From: Cyanoderma ruficeps
Taxonomy: Eukaryota; Chordata; Aves; Passeriformes; Timaliidae
Direction of reading: 5' to 3'
NCBI GenBank assembly: GCA_008694505.1
Contig: VZDJ01007747.1
Coordinates: 7,286,399 to 7,350,398 of the forward strand
Length of the DNA stretch: 64,000 nt
Made by a program: the position numbers and the translations under genes. How positions within the stretch are numbered: position 1 is the stretch's first letter; every line of letters begins with the position of its first letter. A model generated the notes under the pieces. It worked only from the letters and a program-made list of their open reading frames with translations. It had not been told where the DNA came from and made no database searches. Below, piece after piece: positions 12,811 to 25,480 of the stretch.

Positions 12811-14937
12811 TGTATTTAATCTTCGTGGTCTTTCTCCTTGGTATGCAATTATCTTGACTGTTAACAGCTGAGCCTGACTCTTTAAACTATGCCTTATACA
12901 CATTTCTTTCTAATCTTAGGCTCAGCCAGGAGTCTATGATACTTTAGTCAGATTAAAATGCTGTAAGAGGTAAAGTAAATGAAAACTAGTTATCCCTTTC
13001 CCTGCTAATTCATTGCATTCGTCTTTTGTTTCCCAGTGATTAGATTCACAGTGATCTGGAGGCTGTAGAAGTAAAGCACTAAACACTTTGATGAACTCAG
13101 CAGGTTTTATTTCATTTTGAAACAATGTATGACAGATGGAAAACTGATCTTGGTTGTCTATTGTGATTGTAATGCTTCTTTTTCCTTCCAGAATATTTTT
13201 ATTGGTTTGAGGTTTTTTTCTTTTTTTTCACCTTTGTTTTTCTTGTTCTCCATCTTAGAATAGTAATTACTCCATGGTTCTTTTCATTTGATGTCTAAAG
13301 AGGTTGACTTTCATCAGCATAGAATAACACACTTAAAGCCCAAGGATATTTTAATCTGGCATGTTCAGGAAAGGACTTTACCATGTGGCAGAGGTTGTTG
13401 CTGAATTTGTTTCTGTTTCTTGTTGAAAATGTGACTTTGAAACTCTGTGACTGTCTTTTAAAAAAATTAAGTAAAAGGAAACAAAGTGAAACTTTATTTT
13501 TTGTTTGTGTGTCTGGAATATTTGATAAGAGCATCTGGAACACATTTAGAGATTTAGGACTAACTAACGATTTTACTCATCCAGTCCTTTTTGTGGCATA
13601 TACTATCTAATTTACTCGTATATCCACAATGCTTATCTAATTTGTCTTTCACCATTTAAGCTCAGGCGCTGAAAGCCATCTAATTTTTGGTTTATTGTTC
13701 CCCACAGAATTTGTACTTTGAAATAACAAGCCAAAGGATAAAATCAGTATTACTCCATTTTACCTAGGCAGCACAGAATAGTGACAATACCATTAACATA
13801 CTGAAATAACATCCAGCTGACATGCACATACATTGTAGAACAGTGGCTCCTCATGAAAATGACATTTTGGTAGATGAACCCACCATGGTTACTGAGATAC
13901 TCTCAACAAGATGAATTCCCATGTTTCAGTAAATATCCTTTCCCTCTAGGGTTCAGACATGTCTCAGAAATGCTTTATAGTTATTAACACAGAGACCCAG
14001 AAACAGAGGAAGCAGAATGAGTAGGTTGTTTTTTACCATTTCCAGGAAGACAATAATAATTAATAAGACAATGTAATTAAGATGGTTTCTATTTCTTACT
14101 GCAGTGTAAATTATGTGTGCATGCCTGTTTGCCTGCCATAGATATCCGGATAAAAATATGCATTCTGTTTATTTAATGAAAAAATAAGTGTGGTTGCAAT
14201 ATATTGATTTATATTTGAAACTAACTTTTTTAACCTTCATTGATACTCTTGTTTCATTGTGAGTAGGGAATCTGACTGGAAGGGTTCTTTGGCATTTTCA
14301 AAGATCTACAGGAATGTCTGACTCAGCAGAACATAAGAGTCCTGTCTACAGAGAAAAAGTACAGGCTGTTCTGTGCGCATTGTACAAGGAGAGCATGGAT
14401 AGTACATTCACATGGGTGCGTGTATAAATATATAAATATGTGTGTTTGTGTGCACACTTTCATAGGTGCATATTGAAGGCTACTTCTGTCAGTGTCCCAG
14501 GTATGTTTAGAAAATTTCCTGGCATGTCAAAGATGCCTTGAAAAACTGACAGAACTCTTCAAGCAGTGGCACCCTTTTGTTGGTCAACTCCGCATATCCT
14601 GCTTCATAATTGGCTTCAAAGGCTTGCTTTCCAGCCATACCCCACAAATTAGTATGCACCATGGAGAAGAAAGAATACACAACAGCTGCAATTTCCTAAG
14701 CAGAGATGCCTGCAATTGCAACATGTGCTTACCTGTTTGCCATTTTCTTATCACTGACTGACAGTGGGAGGAAGAAGGTCATTTGTGTGTGCAAAGGGAT
14801 GACTGCAGGGTGAGATTGTTTCACATCTGAATGTGGACAGGATCAGGTCTACCTGGACTCCTAAGATGCAGGAAGCCAGACCAATCTCAAGAATATTCTT
14901 CAGTCTTTCCCTGAGCATCATGAAACAGGTATGTGGG

Positions 14938-14972
14938 AAAAACAAACAAACAACAAAACAAAAAACCCCCAA
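14938..14972 (+). repeat. A/C-rich low-complexity tract
   Basis: This run of AAAC/ACAA units (AAACAAACAAACAACAAAAC and onward) ends in CCCCC. It is free of G and T, and of the same type as the tract at 12.66 kb. Confidence 0.75.
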
Positions 14973-16519
14973 GCTTTTTCCCATCTTAAAACATCCTTTG
15001 TAGAAAATGTTTTGCAGTTCTTTTCCTCAAACAATAGCTTAGAGTTTTGCAGTTTCCTCCACAGAGAGAGATTATGACTGCTGCTCCCGTTGTTTAACTA
15101 AAGTTGAATGCAAGCACTGCTGCTGATTTGGAAATGAGAGACCTATTCGTCCTTATCCTTTATATTTACAGGCGCCTGGCTGTTTTATTTAGTCTTGTTT
15201 CTAGACAGAAAATTCTGTCTTTAGACAGACCTGCTTTTGCATTAGAAATCTTGATTTTCAGAAAATACACGATTATTATTGCTTCTTAAAAATCACATAT
15301 TTTTATGAGTAAAGCTGAAACATTATCTATTTCCATTTGAGTATACAAACATGAGGTTACATGAGATTCTATACAATTTTTTTTGAGGTTATGTGACATC
15401 CTTGAGTAAGATGAAAGCTATATTTTGAGTAACACTTCCCCCCTGGCCAAAATATTCGTGTTGAGGCTATTTCACAGGATGAAGTCCGTTGTTACTCCAA
15501 CTCATCAAATTTATGCAGTGTCTAGTGGTCTAGCGTGGACATTTGAGCAACATTACCTGCAGTATGCTTATGGCATCCAGCTTGTCTCCACTGAGAGAGC
15601 TGAACAGGCATTTTAGTCCATCAGTAATCTGGGGTATCAATGAGAACTGCCTCCAAACACCAGTACTACAGGCTGAGGGGCCAACAGCTGTAATAGCTTT
15701 TTTAAGGGAGGACAGTAAGTTATTCATTTTATCTTATGCAGAGCAAGCTGATGAAAAGTGTTTGATAGCTGTAGTTGAGATGACAGTGACTGGGTTAACA
15801 AGTTTGTTTCAGTTGTATAGTGGTTTACACTTTCAAACCTTACCTGACTGTAAGATTTAAATAAGTTTCTAGAGATGTGAATGTGGACTTGGAGAAAGGA
15901 AGGAAGAATTTTGAGATTTGTTTGTATTGTAAGTGGATTAATCAAGGATTTAATTAATTTTTATAGTTTCAGAACCTATAGCTCTATGAACCCTGTCTGA
16001 TGGTGTGGATTTTATAGAGAAATACTTATCTGACTTGAGTTACAGGCTAAGTGAAGCAAACATCAATATGTTGTATTCTCTGGGGTGTGTAATCACTAAA
16101 AATTGGGTGCTACTCACAGACAGCCCAAAACACTAACATGTTTCTCCTAGAGGGTAAAAGGGTACATCTTCCCATTAGCTGTCTGAGATTGCAGTGAAAG
16201 GAAAAAAATGGTGCCCAATAGCCTGTATCAGCCAGGAACAGCTTTTGGACTTGCAGGTCCTGCAGGGTTTTTTAAAGTGTTATGTTTTGTAATAGTATCA
16301 GGGTTAAAAATATAAGACAGTTAAGAATGTATCAATATGTGTGGTCTCACTGGAGACTGAGAAAACCAAAATGGTTGAGGAATTGTTTTAGGATATCCCA
16401 GTGGACACAGAACTTCTAAATTGCATGTAGCACAGAATCTGTAAAAAAGTAAAGTTGAGGTATGATTCATGCCCCCAAAACAGTTCTTTTAATATTTATG
16501 CCGAGGAAAAAAATCCCTG

Positions 16520-16570
16520 AACAAACCAGCAAGAAAAAAAAAACAACCCAACCAAACCAAAATAGCCCAA
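16520..16570 (+). repeat. A/C-rich low-complexity tract
   Basis: An A-run is followed by ACAACCCAACCAAACCAAAA. The reverse complement of this tract resembles the G/T tract about 230 bp downstream (16788-16826), so the two form an imperfect inverted pair. Confidence 0.75.
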
Positions 16571-16726
16571 CTTCAAAACATGGAGAGCTCTGAAAATAAT
16601 CAGTAGCAGACCTGTCAGACAAGATACATTCTTTGTGGCTCTAGAAAAAGCAAACTTTTTCTAAAAAAAAAAAATATATTTAAGAATTAGATAAGCACCA
16701 ACAAGGGGAGAAGACTGATACTGATA

Positions 16727-16858
16727 TGGGGAGGGTTTTGGTTGTTTGTGTTGGTGTGGGGCGTTATTTTTTTAATGGAGGTGGGGAATTGGTTTGGGTG
16801 GTTTTTTGTTTTTTCTTTTTTTTTTTNTTTTGTGGTGGTGATGTGGTGGTTGTTTTAT
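16727..16858 (+). repeat. G/T-rich low-complexity tract with an N
   Basis: About 130 bases are dominated by G and T: GGTTTTGG-type units, T-runs and GTGGTGGTGATGTGGTGG. A single N sits at 16827 inside the longest T-run. The composition suggests slipped replication products, and possibly a region hard to sequence. Isolated GGGG/GGGTGG elements are present, but no clean four-run G-quadruplex is apparent. Confidence 0.75.
16827..16827. other. Unresolved base (N)
   Basis: A single N sits in a T-rich homopolymer run. The true length of the T-run at this point is uncertain. Confidence 0.95.
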
Positions 16859-18829
16859 TACTATTGTGATGCCCTCAGGTTTGCAGCAGATTCCTTTAGG
16901 AATAAAAAACCTTAGTACATGCTCTCATTCATATAGCCGTTCATTGTGCATTTTAGGAGACACTGTTCTCTCAGGCTACCACTGGTCGTGTTAAGGTCAT
17001 GTTAAGAAAATGCTACAATGTGCAGATGTCTGAATGTAATCAAAGAATTGTGGAAAAGCAGGACTCCAGACTCAGTGCAGCTCTGGAAGAGGTGGACCTG
17101 ATAAGTTAAAGCATACTTAAAAATATGTTAAGCTGAAATGAAGATAACATGCTTGGAAAATCCTGTAGAGAAAAGTGAGAAATGGGCTGTATTTAACAGA
17201 CCAGCAGGTGTGTAGTTACAGATGTCTGTAAGGAACTTGGTTGGTACAGTTCTTTTCTCATAGGAAAAGCCTGGAGATGTGTGTCCTATGCACCACCATC
17301 ACTAAGGAAAATTAAACAGAAAAATGTCTTTGGCCTTTGTCTCGAAGAACAAAAAGTAATTTGATTTTTTTTTATTTACAGAAGGTGACTGTTAGACGAA
17401 ACTGACTCTAAGCCACTTACTGAATTGCTGAAAAGTGCCTGGCAAAGAGGATCTAGTGAAGGGAAACCTCATTTTCAGCAGCAAATGCATGCTTTTTCAG
17501 AAAACAGGATTTGAGGAAAAATTGGGTAGTTTGAGATACAGATTTTCAGGCTGCTTGACACAGGCAGGTGGGTAGTACTCCCCAGGTTTTTAGGTTCTGT
17601 ACCTGCCCATCTCATACAAAGTGGGCAAACAGACCTGCACTGCAAAGGCAAAATGAGGGGGTCATTCTAGTACTATGATGTCTTATAGGCAATAAAACAA
17701 CACTGTTATCCTGAGGCAATCAAGTTTTTTACTAAAGAGGATTCTGTTGAAAGATACCTGAAAAGCTGCAGAATATAATAACAGGGGAAAAACAAAGTGA
17801 TGCAGAGCTGAAAAACCTCCTCAAAAAATTTAGTTTACATACCAAGAAGACTGATATGAAAGAATTCATAAGGGTATTTTTTTCCATGCATCAAGAATAA
17901 GGGATAGATAAAGTAGTTTAATAACAACAGTTCTTGTAAACGGCTCCAGGAAAGTGGTTGCTGAAGTAATGCATGCATAGACATTCCCACTTAGGAAAAA
18001 ATTATTAAACATCCCTCTCCACCTTGCATTCATTTTGGGCTCCTGTTCTCTCTTCCCTGTTAGAAATATGTACTAACATAAATCTGGGTTGTGCAAATCA
18101 ACTGCATCTTCATCAGATATTAACTATATTATATAATAGTTCATAATGGAGTTTAGGAGATATGAGATGAGCCATTTCCTATCTGTCCTGTTCAGAAAAG
18201 TGTTCAATTCATCCTTCTCTTGTTTTCCTTGGCACTGTGAAGTTATAGAACAGAAAAGGGGTTTCTTGTGTTTTTGCCTGTTGGCAATTTTACCAATCTA
18301 AAACTGCAAAGTAGAACACCTTCCCTTGTTAAAAAGTGATACAGAGCACTTAGGGATCTGCAGTTAAAGGTGCAGATGAAGCAGGTATGGAGATATGGAA
18401 GCTGCTAAAGCAACCTCTCATGATCACAGAGCTTATCAATCTAGAAATACATGTACTACTGAATTCCATGCTTCCTAGCAGAACTTCTGTGGAAGAACCA
18501 GATTAATCAGGTACAGAGAGGCTTTTCTCCTAAATAAAATGGAGCCTGATGCTGATTAATTTTTAATAATCCCACAAGCATTTTGGGATGGCCCTTGTGG
18601 TTACTAATCCTAAAAGATGGTCTGGCCATCCTCTTAGAAGAGTAGTGAGAAGGTGGATTGTTGGCCATGTCTGGGACAAAAATAGTTTCTCACCAAATCT
18701 TCTCTAAAAGCTTGTTTACCTATAGCCCCTAAACAAATGGAAGCTTTTATCTTTGGTAATGTAAAGTTTCAGGATTTCTTCCTGCTCTTTTCAAAATGAC
18801 TGGCTAAGGCTGATAAATTGTTAGTATGA

Positions 18830-19800
18830 GCTCTTGCAGCTCTCTATGTAGAGAGGAGCTGGATAACAGCTGGAAGACAGGGGGTACTCTATTTTAGGAT
18901 TGCCAGGCTGCAGGGAGCATCCCTAAGGAAGTCTTGAAAAATGATGTACTGTCAAGCATTGTGAGCCGGCCTGTGGTTGTCACGCCTTGGTATTGGTGGA
19001 TAGCTGAACCAAGCTTCCCAGGGGAAGGCAGTTCTCTCCTCTGGGGAGAGTGTGCACAGAACACCTGCAGCTCACCCATCTCTCTGTAAGGAATCCTTCA
19101 CAGCAAGACAATTTTGCACTGAATGCCCAGACCATCTAAAAAGGGGCTTTGCATAGGGTAATTGATAAAGAGAAATGAAGCTGGAAGGTGGAGGATGACA
19201 ATAATTAAAAAGGGATGTAATAGGCATAGACCTCAGGTTTGTACTGTATCCATCCCAAAGCCACAGGTAGACTGTCCTGGGACAATTCAAAATGACTTTC
19301 TGTGTGTCTTTACAGGTGCTCACAGCCAGGGCTACACGGTCCTGTGGGAGCACAAAGAGACCAACATGATCAGAGCCTTCCGGCTGGTTTGTCACATTCA
19401 TGGACATGTGGCTGGGGAGAACAGTAGCCACAGCCATGTGGCTGCAGAGAGGAGGCACATATGCATGGTCCTGGCAAGTGATGTTGGCTGGACCTCATCA
19501 CACCAAAGTCTGGCCAGGCTGCTGATTTACAGAGGAATATTTCATTTTGTGGCTGAGAAAGCTGGACTTGGGATCTAAGCAGAGGGGAATGTTGTCTGCA
19601 GACTTCAAAGAGCTTGGTGGGTCTCTAAGTGCAGATGTGGCTCCGTCCCTGTCATCTTCTGGTTTTAGGTGGGAGGCAAAATGTTGCTGCACTCATTTTG
19701 TGCTCTTCAGGCACGGATATAGTGATACTGGTTTGTGTAGCCATAGTGGGCTGTCTGGTGAAGTATGTCTTGAATGGTATAAATAATTCCTAGTGCAGGG
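18830..19800. other. GC-richer patch of unknown nature
   Basis: This roughly 1-kb block is visibly richer in G and C than its flanks and carries the longest open frames in the window outside CR1. One is a 138-codon frame on the + strand (19162-19578), overlapped by a 128-codon frame on the - strand (19072-19458). Neither resembles a protein I know. A pyrimidine-rich TCTTTACAG at about 19307-19315 could act as a splice acceptor, but no good paired donor stands out. The direct repeat CATGTGGCTG occurs at 19405-19414 and 19435-19444, with the inverse element AGCCAC between. It may be an old, unrecognised transposon or LTR remnant, a lineage-specific exon, or GC-rich unique DNA. I cannot decide among these. 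Confidence 0.4.
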
Positions 19801-20484
19801 AGTGATCAAAGTGCCAGGAGTAGTCCTCCACAGCATAATTTAAAGGACTAAGTGCTAACTAACATTCATGCTCAGGCATAACAGGAGGCACTGAAAGAGC
19901 CCACTGTAGATGACAAATTTGGCAGTACAGATACAGCCAGACTTAGTCTAACAAAGCAGTATATATGCAAGCTGTAGTAGAGCTGCAATGTGAAAAAAAG
20001 AACTGGTGAGCTGAAAGATGCCAGAACCCTGAGTGTTAAAGATAACCTCCCCCCAAGTTTGCTTAAAAACCTGAATATATGAAGTGAGTGGCTGCAATTC
20101 CAAGATATTAAACAAAAAATTACACGTGCTGTCTAGAATTACTCAGTGTTGGCGTTTTTCTAAGAAAGTAGGTGAAGTTTATGTTGACTTGATTTATCCT
20201 TAGTGTATATCAAAGCACAGTATTTCACTTCAACTGGTGAACATAATGTTTTCACCAAAGCAAAAGTGAAGTGCATTTGTGTTATGAAAAGCCATGCAAA
20301 GTTGAAATGATTAATTTGAAAATTCTAACACAATACTGATCAACTTCTTGATTGTTTTTTAAAATTTTTAGAAAATATTATTCATTTGGATAATACTATG
20401 GGCATTCTTTCATCTTGTTCAGTTCTGCATATTGTGGTGAAAAAAATTAACCAAATATTGAAACTTGCCTGTGCATTTATATAA
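19801..20484. other. Non-coding spacer before the CR1, nothing recognised
   Basis: This is AT-rich sequence between the GC-richer patch and the 3' end of the antisense CR1. I see no gene, RNA or repeat that I can name. Confidence 0.6.
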
Positions 20485-21450
20485 CCACAGAACCATTTAG
20501 GTTGGAAAAAGCCTCTAAGATCACTAAGTCCAACCACAGTCTCACACAGCCAAACCCACCATTAAACCATGTCACCAAGTGCCACATCTTCACACTCAGG
20601 AATGGTGACCCTTCCTGGGCAGTCTGTTTCAATTCTTGGTAACACTTTCAGTGAAGAGTTTTTTCTTAATATCTAAACTAAACCTCGCTGGTGTGACTTG
20701 AGGGTATTTCCTCTTGTCTTATTGGTCCTTACTTGGAGAAGAGACCAACACCCACCTTACCCTAACCTCCTTTCAGGTAGTTGTAGAGACTGATAAAATC
20801 TTCCCTGACTCTTTTGCTCCAGGCTAAATAACCCCAGCTCTCTCAGCTGCTCCTCATCAGACTTGTGCTCCAGACCCTTCACCTGCCCTGTTGCCCTTCT
20901 CTGGACACACATGAAGCCCTCACTGTCTTTCTTGTAGTGAGTGCCCCAGAACTGAACACAAGATTTGAAGTGTGATCTCACCAGTGTCAAGGAGATGGGG
21001 ACAATCACTGCCCTGGTCCTGCTGGCCACACTTTTGCTGATACAGACCAGGATGTCATTGGCCTTCTTGGCCAATGGCTCATGTTCAGCTGCTGTTAACC
21101 AGCACCCTGAGGTCCTTTTCCATTTGGAAGCTTTCCATTCTTCCCCCAGCCTGTAGTGCTGCATGGGGTTGTTGTGACCCAAGTACAGAACCTGTTACTT
21201 CACCTTTTGAACTTATTGCAATTGGCCTCAGTTTATCAATCCAGCCTGTACAGATTGCTCTGTAAAGCCTTCCTACCATGCAAGAGATCATCGCTTCCAA
21301 CTTGGTGTTGCCTGCAAATTGACTGAGAGTGCATTCAGTCCCTTTGACCAGATAATTGATAAAGGTATTAAAACAGGACCGTCTTCAATACTGAGCCCTG
21401 GGGAACAACAGTAGTGACTGGCCAGCATCTGAACTAAACTCTATTTATCA
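20485..21450 (-). mobile_element. CR1 LINE, 5'-truncated, antisense (CR1-Y-like)
   Basis: This is a copy of the non-LTR retrotransposon CR1 (chicken repeat 1) inserted with its coding strand on the minus strand. The 3' end lies at about 20485-20540, where the plus strand reads a CR1-type tail complement (ACCATTTAGGTTGGAAAAAG...). The rest follows the CR1 3' region and ORF2 C-terminal region base by base with many substitutions, for example the TTGTAGTGAGTGCCCCAGAA and CTGGTCCTGCTGGCCACAC stretches. From memory the wording is closest to CR1-Y-type copies, but the subfamily is an inference. Similarity fades upstream near 21450, so the element is 5'-truncated at about 1 kb and lacks the catalytic core of the reverse transcriptase, the endonuclease and the promoter. 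No target-site duplication is expected for CR1 and none was seen. Frameshifts and divergence mark an old, immobile copy. Confidence 0.93.
20757..21300 (-). pseudogene. CR1 ORF2 C-terminal remnant, frameshifted
   Basis: Reading on the minus strand, an open stretch of 141 codons (20757-21182) carries the family's C-terminal reverse-transcriptase blocks. These are HNNPMQHYRLG at residues 3-13, AKKANDILVCI at 38-48, SVASRTRAVIVP at 51-62, VQFWGTHYKKD at 76-86, VQRRATGQVKGLEH at 93-106 and LRELGLFSLEQK at 113-124. The expected continuation after residue about 130 is lost to a frameshift. The preceding part of the protein continues in another frame (21085-21300), which shows the LxxxIxTGWIDKL and EKDLRVLV blocks. 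Full CR1 ORF2 is about 900-1000 residues, so only the C-terminal fifth or so is left, without the YxDD catalytic motif. It is a non-functional relic. Confidence 0.88.
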
Positions 21451-22218
21451 CATCATCATTGATTTGAAGATCAATTTAAAATTTGAATTTATATTGCTTG
21501 ATAACTTGCCTCATCTGTGAAAATTTTGTGTTAAAGCTCCTGTGCAGCCAAGACTTAACAGGAGACTGAGGCAGTCTTGTATCATGGATGAGGTGCTCCA
21601 AGGGTATATATGAAAAAAGAAATGATGATGAAAAGAAAAATGGATTATTTATTTGTTATACTTTGGTCATGTTGCTGTAGACAAGTTATATTTATTTTGC
21701 TCTGACCTAAAGCAATTTCTTTGGTAATCAACACTGAGAAAAGAGCGTAAGGCAACCATGAGCACTGGGCTCATGCAGTAGTACAGATGCCATTCCCAGC
21801 AGGTTTTCTGTGAGTGAAAATTCTACTCATCTTTCATATCCAAGAGCAATCTTCTCTAGCTTTATCATTCAGATATTTGCTATCGCAGTGTCTTACATAG
21901 CAAAATAGTGACTATGATGGTTAAGAAGCATAATGAAAAATTCTTTGCATCAGCAAATTTTATTCTTTTTGAAGGAGTTTATGCATTTTCTGTTCAATAC
22001 TGAAACTGTAATAACTGTTTCTAAAGAAGTAATTTATCACTGAGAAAAATTATAATTTTATTCTTTTAGTGTTTTATGTGCATTCTTAATCAAAGTTCAG
22101 CTCCTACATTTGATGAAAATGAATGCTTAACCCTGTGCTTCATAATGAAGGTAAAATGATACCTAAAACCTGCTTTTTTGAGTTCACACAAGTTAGGTTT
22201 TTTGGGGAGGATTTCAAA

Positions 22219-22236
22219 TAGAATAGAATAGAATAT
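22219..22236 (+). repeat. Short (AGAAT)n run
   Basis: Three to four units of AGAAT/TAGAA lead into GAATATTTCA. In bird genomes such pentamer runs are often seen at CR1 3' ends, but the following sequence does not continue as CR1 beyond a few bases, so no transposon is called. Confidence 0.6.
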
Positions 22237-24364
22237 TTCATGTCTGAAATCAAGAATTTTTCCTTCATGGCTTGATTATACCCTGTGATTATACTCCTGG
22301 GATAGAATTCTGACGTAACTAGGTTTGTCCTTAATACATTCAAACCTCATCCATTTTGCTTAAATGATATACAAGCATGAATGTTAACTAGTAGAACTGT
22401 AGTTTTTGGATTGTTGTAGTTGCTGTGGAATCATGGTGGAATAAGGAAGATGAGATCCTCTTATGATTCTGACTACACTGTTCAGCAGGGACATTGTGCA
22501 AATCACTTGACTAATAGAGACTAATCCCAAACTAAGTAAAAACAAGACAAAAAGGTGTACCAATGAATATTTTCAGCATATAGTTTAAAGGAGGGTAGTT
22601 TACTTGCTATGATACTGATTTTTCATTAGCAATATTGTCTTCTCCCTGTCTCTTACACAAAATTGCACAGAATTTTAGGAAGAAACAGAAAGGCGTGTAT
22701 TGATGGCAAGTAGCATAGCTTTATGCTTTTATCATCAAAGAAAGAACTGTCTCAAGATCAGTCCAGAGAGCTGGGCAGCCAGTGCATGGGTTGTTCTCTA
22801 CATACAGCTTCTGTTCTGATGTATATTTCTACATTCACATAGCCTGTTATATATCTGGTGAAACTTAAAACATGTAATTGCAGTTAGTTCTGTGTACTGT
22901 TGTGTGATTTATATGGGGGGGGTGCTCTGTGAAGGATCAGTGGGAAGAGCTTCTCAATACTTAGAGCTAGAAAAGTCTCAAGATCGAATGCATTCTCTCT
23001 ATTTTGAAATGCTTTTGCTCTTTTGGGTCGTTGATCTTTTTGACTTTCTTTTTTCATAGTTTTCATAAGCTGTCAGTCTTTTTATTAGACTTTCCCCCTT
23101 CTTTTTCAATAGCTTGACCTTATATAGTTTTTAGTTCTAGACACTTTTACAGCAGCTGAGTTCAAAGAGTGCTTCTCTGCATCCCTGCTGCTCTCCTGAG
23201 GGACATCTTTTAGTGTGTAAGTCAGCCTGCAGCTTCACTTCTATTTGCAGTGTGCTGTGGAGGGTGCCAGGTCTGAGGTGCTTTAAGCCTCAGAGACTCC
23301 CTTGTTCCTAGGAAAAGAAGTATGTTTGATCAAGAAGGATGATTACTGAGCTACTTATATTTGAGTTTAAATTATACCATTCAAGGATAGGTTAAGATAC
23401 AGGCTACTTGCTTTCCCTGCAGCAGTTTAGCATCACAGTCTAAATCTTTATTCACTATTAGCTAATGACTGAAAACCAATGCACTGATTGTGTTGATACT
23501 GTGATATAAAGGCCTCATTTTTTTTCTTTTACTGTAACCTAAATAATCTAAATAATTTCCTAACTTGGCTGATATTGTTAGGCAGAGCAGTTTGAGTTAT
23601 GGTTTCTGACTAGAAAAAAATCAGGAAGAAAAGAAAACTACAGGGTATGACATAGTATCTTTGTTTTACATTATGTCTTATTGATGACCAAATGGAATTA
23701 AAATGATGTGGAAAATATTACATTAAATGTTGACAACACACACAAAAAACCTCAACCCCATATATAAAAAGAAGAATTCTGTGAGAAAAGATTGAAGAGA
23801 TACTGAAAGGTCAAGTCTCCATACATAAAGAAAGAGACCTATGTGTAAAAAGGGCAGGAAATCAGAAGATTGTCATATGCCACTTGTTGGGCAGTAGGTT
23901 TTTATTTCAGATGTGTAATAATTTGAAATCAGTGCCAATGAGACTAATGTAGATCCGCAACTGAAATGACACACTACCACTGTGTCTTGGGTATAACTTC
24001 AAACTTAATTTTAGAATGTTATGGGCTAAATTGTAGTCTATTATGTTTGTGTACATCTAGTGAAAGCACTTGAATTCAAAGAAATTACAGCGGCTACTAA
24101 TCAGAGAAAAAACCTTCTGGTTTGAGGTCAACATTATAAAATTATATAAAACAACTGACAGTTCAGAATACAGGAAAGCACTGAAAGTGAAATCCTAACC
24201 CCTTGGTTTTTATCACCAAAGAGGATCTACGAATACTTTTCTGATAGTCATTAAATGAGTAAGAAATTGTACCTGAGAATATAATTCCATTTTCGTTAAA
24301 CACAAATGTTTGACCTTGCTGCATTATTCACTCTTTGAAATTGAGGAATTCAGTAGTATTACAT

Positions 24365-24379
24365 TATATATATATATAT
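24365..24379 (+). repeat. (TA)7 microsatellite
   Basis: Seven uninterrupted TA units lie in AT-rich non-coding sequence. Confidence 0.9.
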
Positions 24380-24735
24380 GCCACTTTTAATTTTTTATTG
24401 GTACTTTTCTCCCAATGTTATTTTAAAGTCAACACAGCTAAAAAAAATGCTTAGTTATTAATAATAATTTTATTGCATTTTTGTGCCATAACTAAATGCT
24501 GTTAGAGATGTAATTTGAAGAATTTTTGTTGTTTACTGTGTTTTTCTTCAAATTTGCTATAGGTCATTTTCCATAGGGGAAAAAACTTACTAAGTATTAA
24601 GTTTAACTATGCCAGAGAAGAGAAGGAGATACAAAATAGGATGTGAAAACTGTGACTGATAAGCTCACTGCTCACTGGTCATAATGTCAGAATTAGTTGC
24701 TATGAATGTGATATTTCAGGGCAAACAGTGTCAGG

Positions 24736-24771
24736 GTTTTGTTTTTTTGGTTTTTTTGGTTTTTTTTTTTN
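24736..24771 (+). repeat. G/T-rich tract ending in an N
   Basis: T-runs are separated by GG (TTTTTTTGGTTTTTTTGG...) and end in a long T-run and one unresolved base at 24771. This is the same class as the tract at 16.73 kb, on the same strand. Confidence 0.8.
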
Positions 24772-25449
24772 CACTGGATAGAGTTTGTTTCTTATAGCAA
24801 CGTAATCCAGAATTAGTTTTTACAAACTTAAAAATTAAGACCAAAGTCCCCATCCTTCAGGACTCCAGGTAGTGTTAGAAAAAGAATGAATATTATGGTT
24901 GTCAATGTGATTGTCGATACCTTCCTTAAACACACGAAAAGGTACTACTCATTAATGATAAAACAAAAGATACTGTTGCTGTCCACATTTATTTTCCTTG
25001 TAATTTAAACTTTATTAAAAGTGAACAGCAACAAAAAATAAAAGTAATGCCCAGCACACATTACGTATTGTATTTTCATCATTTTACTATTTCAGAAATA
25101 AGTCCAGAAATGGATTCAGATTTCATATACTTAATAAAGTAATGTCACAAACTTTGAAAATTTAAACAACATTTGGCATTTCACCCTTTATTTGAATAAG
25201 GACTGACATTAGCTTTGGATTACTGATTTTCCCATATAGCCAAAGCTCTTCTTTTGAGATGTAAACTTCTTTTCAGATTTACTTAGCTGTGGAATTTCCT
25301 AGACAGTCTTAACTCTCTCCTGTCTTTCAGAGCAATTGCACAAAAATGGATAAAAACTATGACCCCTGGAAGAATGCAGCAAATGGCAGTGAAACACCAG
25401 ACAAGATTTGTATTACAGTACAAACAATAACGTGTCATACTTCTGGATG

Positions 25450-25480
25450 CAAGATACTCTCTACTGCCAGTAGAATCTTG
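25450..25480. repeat. Composite hairpin around a 15-bp palindrome
   Basis: TCTACTG-C-CAGTAGA at 25460-25474 is a perfect palindrome around one base. It is framed by an outer pair, CAAGAT (25450-25455) and ATCTTG (25475-25480), with a four-base bulge (ACTC) on the left side. Together they give 13 base pairs in 31 bp. Confidence 0.6.

Larger units (their letters stand above)
12651..18829. other. AT-rich non-coding stretch with several simple tracts
   Basis: No gene was recognised. The stretch contains an ACT microsatellite, T-rich runs around 13200-13250, A/C-rich tracts at 12.66, 14.94 and 16.52 kb, a poly-A run near 16665-16676, and a long G/T tract at 16.73-16.86 kb with one N. Short frames of 60-105 codons around 15.1-15.95 kb overlap on both strands and match nothing I know. 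Confidence 0.6.

Noticed and set aside
22219..22260. GAATA repeat followed by TATTTCA as a CR1 remnant
   Set aside because: Only a few bases beyond the pentamer run agree with a CR1-type end; kept only as a simple repeat.
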